Part shown: one piece after another, positions 60,567 through 64,000 of the stretch
How the letters are laid out: each line of letters starts with the position of its first letter
How positions within the stretch are numbered: the first letter of the stretch is position 1
Made by a program: the position numbers and the translations under genes
DNA from: an uncultured Actinomyces sp.
GTDB lineage: Bacteria; Actinomycetota; Actinomycetes; Actinomycetales; Actinomycetaceae
DNA: 64,000 bases
Reading direction: 5' to 3'
Assembly: GCA_938041695.1 (NCBI GenBank)
Contig: CALISI010000030.1
Span: 61,715 to 125,714, forward strand
Notes under the pieces: generated by a model
The model's database searches: none
What the model was told of the DNA's origin: nothing
What the model saw: the letters and a program-made list of their open reading frames with translations, nothing else

Positions 60567-61898
60567 ATGATCACAGCGCTCATGCTTGTGCTTGGCATCG
60601 TCTTGACCGCCGGCACCTTCGTCTTTGTTTCCGCCGAGTTTTCCCTCGTTGCGGTCGACCAGGCCGTCCTCGAGAAGAAGGCGGAGGAGGGCGACCGCGG
60701 CGCCGCATCCGTCCTGCGAGCCACCCGCACCCTCTCCACTCAGCTGTCGGGCGCCCAGGTGGGCATCACGCTGACCACGATCCTGCTCGGCTACACGACG
60801 CAGAGCGCGCTGGCTGAGCTGCTGGAGGACCTGCTCGGATCGGTCGGCCTCGCGTGGGGCCTGGCGACCGGGATCGCGGCATTCGTGGCCGCCGCGTTCA
60901 TCAACGTTTTCTCGATGCTCTTCGGCGAGCTCGTCCCCAAGAACCTCGCCCTGGCCCATCCGCTGGCCACGGCCGTACGTGTCGTTCCCTTCCAGATGGT
61001 ATTCACCGTCATCGCCCGCCCTATCATCTGGGTGCTGGGTGGCACGGCAAACTGGGTGCTCGCCCGCATGGGTATCGAGCCGCAGGAGGAAATCTCGTCC
61101 GCGCGCTCGGCTTCCGAGCTGGCGGCCCTCGTCGAGCACTCCGTCGAAGAGGGTACCTTCGACATGTCCACGGCCGACCTCTTCGTTAACACGATCCGCA
61201 TGTCCACCCTGAGCGCCGCCGACGTCATGACCGACCGCGGCCGCCTGCACACCCTCAGCGAGGGGGACAGCGCCCAGGACGTGCTCGACCTGGCCCACGA
61301 AACCGGGCACTCCCGATTCCCCGTGATCGGCGACGACTCCGACGACATCCTCGGTCTGGTGTCCCTGCGCCGCGCGGTTGCCGTGCCCGCCGAGCGCCGC
61401 GCCGAGGTCCCCGTCGTGTCGTCGTCGCTCATGACGGACGCGCCTTCGGTTCCCGAGACCGCGCCGATCGGCCCCCTCATGGTGCAGCTGCGCGACGAAG
61501 GCCTGCAAATGGCCGTGGTTGTCGACGAGTACGGCGGCGTGTCCGGCATCGTGACGCTCGAGGACGTCGTCGAGGAGATCGTCGGCGAGGTCTCCGACGA
61601 GCACGACCAGCGTCGCCTCGGTATCCGCCCGCGCCCGGATGGCACGTTCCTCGTGCCCGGCACGCTGCGTCCCGACGAGCTCGCGCGCCGCACCGCCATC
61701 AACCTGCCCGAGGATGGCCCCTACGACACGATCGGCGGCCTCGTCATGAACGAGCTGGGTGAGATCCCCTGCGTCGGCTCGCGCGTGAGCGTCGATGGCA
61801 TCGGCATCGAGGTCACCCAGATGCAGGGCAGGCGCGTTGCCCAGGTGGCGATCACGCCCGCGGCCCCCGAGGATACCGATGAGGAGGTGTCCCTGTGA
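60567..61898 (+). CDS. CNNM/CorC-type hemolysin-family membrane protein 1
   Basis: The 443-residue protein has a CNNM transmembrane domain of about four helices (LMLVLGIVLTAGTFVFVSAE, QLSGAQVGITLTTILLGYT, FGELVPKNLALAHP). Paired CBS domains follow (VMTDRGRLHTLSEGDSAQDV, VVVDEYGGVSGIVTLEDVVE). The C-terminal transporter-associated CorC/HlyC domain has IRPRPDGTFLVPGTLRPDEL. Such proteins export magnesium or affect its homeostasis. The ATG at 60567 follows GGAGGGGG. The frame open to 60375 is not supported. It is coupled to the second copy by a GTGA overlap. Confidence 0.88.
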   Translation: MITALMLVLGIVLTAGTFVFVSAEFSLVAVDQAVLEKKAEEGDRGAASVLRATRTLSTQLSGAQVGITLTTILLGYTTQSALAELLEDLLGSVGLAWGLATGIAAFVAAAFINVFSMLFGELVPKNLALAHPLATAVRVVPFQMVFTVIARPIIWVLGGTANWVLARMGIEPQEEISSARSASELAALVEHSVEEGTFDMSTADLFVNTIRMSTLSAADVMTDRGRLHTLSEGDSAQDVLDLAHETGHSRFPVIGDDSDDILGLVSLRRAVAVPAERRAEVPVVSSSLMTDAPSVPETAPIGPLMVQLRDEGLQMAVVVDEYGGVSGIVTLEDVVEEIVGEVSDEHDQRRLGIRPRPDGTFLVPGTLRPDELARRTAINLPEDGPYDTIGGLVMNELGEIPCVGSRVSVDGIGIEVTQMQGRRVAQVAITPAAPEDTDEEVSL

Positions 61899-62929
61899 GC
61901 GTCGGGGTTGGTCTCGCTATCACCGTGGCCCTGCTGGCCGTCAACGCGTTCTTCGTGGCCGGCGAGTTCGCCGTCACCTCGACGCGTCGTTCGCAGGTCG
62001 AGCCGCTCGCTGACGAGGGGGCCCGCGGAGCCGGCGCTGCTCTCTTCGCCCTGCGGCATGTCTCCCTCATGCTGGCGATCTGTCAGCTGGGTGTGACGGT
62101 CGCGTCCACGACCCTGGGCGTCGTCGCGGAGCCCGCGATCGCGCACCTCGTCGAGGTGCCGCTTGAGCGCCTGGGCGCGCCCGAGGCAACCAGCCACGTC
62201 GTCGGATTTGCGGTTGCCCTCGTCATCGTCCTCTTCTGCCACGTCGTGTTCGGCGAGATGGTCCCCAAGAATGTCTCGATCGCCGCCCCCGTGCGGATGC
62301 TGCTGGTCCTGGCCCCCGTCCTCGTGCGCCTGGGACACGTCCTGCGTCCGATCATCGAGGCCATGGATCACTTCGCGAACTGGTTCGTGCGCCTGGCGGG
62401 CTACGAGCCGCGCTCGGAAATCTCGGCCACCTACACGGTCGAGGAGGTGGCCTCGATCGTCGTCGCTTCGCAGGCCGAAGGCGTGCTGACAGATGAGCTG
62501 GGTCTGCTCAGCGGCACCCTGGAGTTCTCCGAGGAAACCGCTGGGACCGCGATGGTTCCCCTCGACAAGCTCGTCGTGTTGCCGCAAGGGGCTACCCCCG
62601 CCGATGTCGAGGAGCAGGTCGCCCACACCGGCTTCTCACGTTTCCCGATCGCTGGGGACGACGGCTCCATCGTCGGCTACGTTCACCTCAAAGACGTCCT
62701 GTACGCCACCGGGGAGGAACGCGAGCAGCCGATCACGCCCTGGCGTATCCGTCGCCTCGAGGCCGTGTCCTCCGGCGACCAGGTCGAGGATGCGCTGCGC
62801 CACATGCAGCGCACCGGCGTCCACTGCGCCCTCGTGCGCGACGCGGGCGTCGTCGTCGGCATCCTCTTCCTCGAAGACATCCTGGAGCTGCTGGTCGGCG
62901 AAGTCCGAGATGCTCTCCAGCGCCCATGA
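61895..62929 (+). CDS. CNNM/CorC-type hemolysin-family membrane protein 2
   Basis: The 344-residue protein repeats the CNNM plus CBS layout (LLAVNAFFVAGEFAVTSTRR, CQLGVTVASTTLGVVAEPAI, FGEMVPKNVSIAAP). The CBS pair is at about 200-340 (VVLPQGATPADVEEQVAHTG, VVGILFLEDILELLVGEVRD). It lacks the C-terminal CorC domain of its neighbour. Two such genes in tandem are common in actinobacteria, and they may form a heterodimer. The start is GTG 61895, overlapping the upstream stop. Confidence 0.87.
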   Translation: MSVGVGLAITVALLAVNAFFVAGEFAVTSTRRSQVEPLADEGARGAGAALFALRHVSLMLAICQLGVTVASTTLGVVAEPAIAHLVEVPLERLGAPEATSHVVGFAVALVIVLFCHVVFGEMVPKNVSIAAPVRMLLVLAPVLVRLGHVLRPIIEAMDHFANWFVRLAGYEPRSEISATYTVEEVASIVVASQAEGVLTDELGLLSGTLEFSEETAGTAMVPLDKLVVLPQGATPADVEEQVAHTGFSRFPIAGDDGSIVGYVHLKDVLYATGEEREQPITPWRIRRLEAVSSGDQVEDALRHMQRTGVHCALVRDAGVVVGILFLEDILELLVGEVRDALQRP

Positions 62930-62997
62930 CGCGGCGCGATCAGCAAGGTACATTAGATCGAGGCCCGCAAACGACGAAAACAGATGAGGGGGAGAGC

Positions 62998-64000
62998 GTG
63001 AGCGACATCGAATGCCCGCTGCCGAAGCGGTCGCAGCTGCGCGCCGCGCGCTCCGAGAGCGGCGAGGACTCCCAGGAGACCCCGATTACCGCGCCGATTC
63101 CGCTCGACTTGGATCCCGCTGCGCCGCCGCCCCCTCGCGCCGCCGTGTTGCCCGACGCGGGTGCACCCGGCGAAGCCGCCCCGGCCTCGCCCGTGGCCGC
63201 TCCCGAGAACGTGGCCGAACCCGAAAACGTGGCCGAACCCGAAAACCGGGCTGAACCCGGGAGCGAGGCCGAACCCGGAAGTGAGGCCCCGGCCTCGCCC
63301 GCTGGCCGACGTCGAGACGTCCACCCCGTGGGCTACGTGCTGCGCGCCCTCCTCGTCCTGGGCCTGGCGGGCACGACGATCGCCGTGCCCATGACGGGAC
63401 GCGTCGGCTCCGACTCGTCTTTGACCGTGCCCGCGCGTGCCTTCGGCGCCACGGTGGGCGGGCCCAGCTGGGCCGTGTCCACCGCGCTGCCCCAGGCCAC
63501 CGCCCTGGACGGCACCCTCACCGCGAACTCCCGCGCCAAGGCGAAGGCCCCCGTGTCCATCACCGGCTGCGCGTCGGGCAACGGCGCGGACGGCAACCGC
63601 AACGTGCGCGTCGTCGCCGACACGATCTACTGGCCGCTGCCGGAGGGGACCTACACGATCACGTCGCCCTTCACGATGCGTATCTCGCCCGTCTCCGGCC
63701 AGCTCCTGGCCCACGAGGGTATCGACATGGCAGCCCCGCTTGACACCCCCATCACGGCCGTGTACGGCGGCGTCGTCGAAGAGGTCGCGGAGAACTCGCG
63801 CTCGGGCGCCTACGTGCAGATCAAGCACACGAAGTCCGACGGCACCGTCTTCCACTCCGCCTACCTGCACCAGTACATGAACAAAATTAAGGTGAAGGTC
63901 GGCGAGACCGTGACCGCCGGACAGGTCATCGGAGCGGTCGGCAATAACGGCTGGTCGACGGGCCCTCACCTGCACTTCGAGATCCACGATTCCTCCGACA
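62998..64000 (+). CDS. M23 family metallopeptidase (3' end missing)
   Basis: This frame has no stop before the window end, and 334 codons are visible. A cytoplasmic or disordered N-terminus of about 100 residues holds Pro/Ala-rich and E-P-E-N-V-A repeats. One helix follows (VLRALLVLGLAGTTIAVPMT), and then a beta-rich region. The M23 peptidase domain has metal ligands in AHEGIDMAAPLD (HxxxD), and HLHFEIHD near the end, with SAYLHQ between. It cuts peptidoglycan cross-bridges outside the cell or acts as a wall-hydrolase regulator. The GTG at 62998 follows GAGGGGGAG. Confidence 0.88.
   Translation, partial: MSDIECPLPKRSQLRAARSESGEDSQETPITAPIPLDLDPAAPPPPRAAVLPDAGAPGEAAPASPVAAPENVAEPENVAEPENRAEPGSEAEPGSEAPASPAGRRRDVHPVGYVLRALLVLGLAGTTIAVPMTGRVGSDSSLTVPARAFGATVGGPSWAVSTALPQATALDGTLTANSRAKAKAPVSITGCASGNGADGNRNVRVVADTIYWPLPEGTYTITSPFTMRISPVSGQLLAHEGIDMAAPLDTPITAVYGGVVEEVAENSRSGAYVQIKHTKSDGTVFHSAYLHQYMNKIKVKVGETVTAGQVIGAVGNNGWSTGPHLHFEIHDSSD
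63214..63265 (+). repeat. 18-bp in-frame repeat in the M23 gene
   Basis: GAACCCGAAAACGTGGCC-type units occur about three times, coding E-P-E-N-V-A and variants E-P-E-N-R-A and E-P-G-S-E-A. Confidence 0.75.

Overview
The window is high-GC, gene-dense bacterial DNA with actinobacterial marker genes: a WhiB2-type iron-sulfur regulator, MtrA-MtrB-LpqB, a TIGR03089-type protein, DUF3499 and DUF5719 proteins, an SigR/RsrA sigma/anti-sigma pair, the 24-residue ribosomal protein bL37, and a fused 2-oxoglutarate dehydrogenase with an E2-like N-terminal part. Gene order and the many short proline-rich membrane proteins suggest the Actinomycetaceae (Actinomyces/Schaalia type). That placement is inference from gene content; no 16S rRNA, tRNA or other RNA gene was seen.

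Layout. 1-8.2 kb: surface polysaccharide export and synthesis (Wzt C-terminal end, two family-2 glycosyltransferases, a DUF2142-like membrane protein, dTDP-glucose 4,6-dehydratase) and a choline-binding-repeat NlpC/P60 hydrolase. 8.2-16.9 kb: a core actinobacterial block (TIGR03089 protein, WhiB2, giant membrane glycosyltransferase, DUF5719, zincin-like protein, DUF3499, RDD, SpoIIM). 16.9-22.6 kb: a five-gene minus-strand operon (membrane protein, DUF4129, DUF4350, MoxR, DUF58). 22.7-31.3 kb: mtrA-mtrB-lpqB-comF(frameshifted)-hpf-secA. 31.4-35.9 kb: DUF6459, LysM, HTH, SAF/CpaB-like and CpaE-like genes. 35.9-46 kb: sbcCD, an amidotransferase, an accessory patch, rsgA, aroA, DoxX. 46.2-47.5 kb: sigR-rsrA-bL37. 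47.5-56.4 kb is the most variable part: a DUF559 nuclease-fold gene between two arrays of the same 19-bp repeat, an esterase, and a run of six paralogous membrane proteins. 56.4-64 kb: sucA/kgd, two CNNM/CorC-type proteins and an M23 peptidase running off the end.

Most genes serve the envelope, its regulation (MtrAB, WhiB2) and stress response (SigR/RsrA). The accessory regions hold the oddities. The paralog family at 50.5-55.7 kb has three of six members visibly damaged. A 46-codon copy of the rsgA 3' end lies 1.3 kb from the real one, bracketing a small secreted protein with a near-consensus promoter and a small membrane protein. Many starts sit 6-8 nt after a TAnnnT hexamer, which suggests widespread leaderless transcription.
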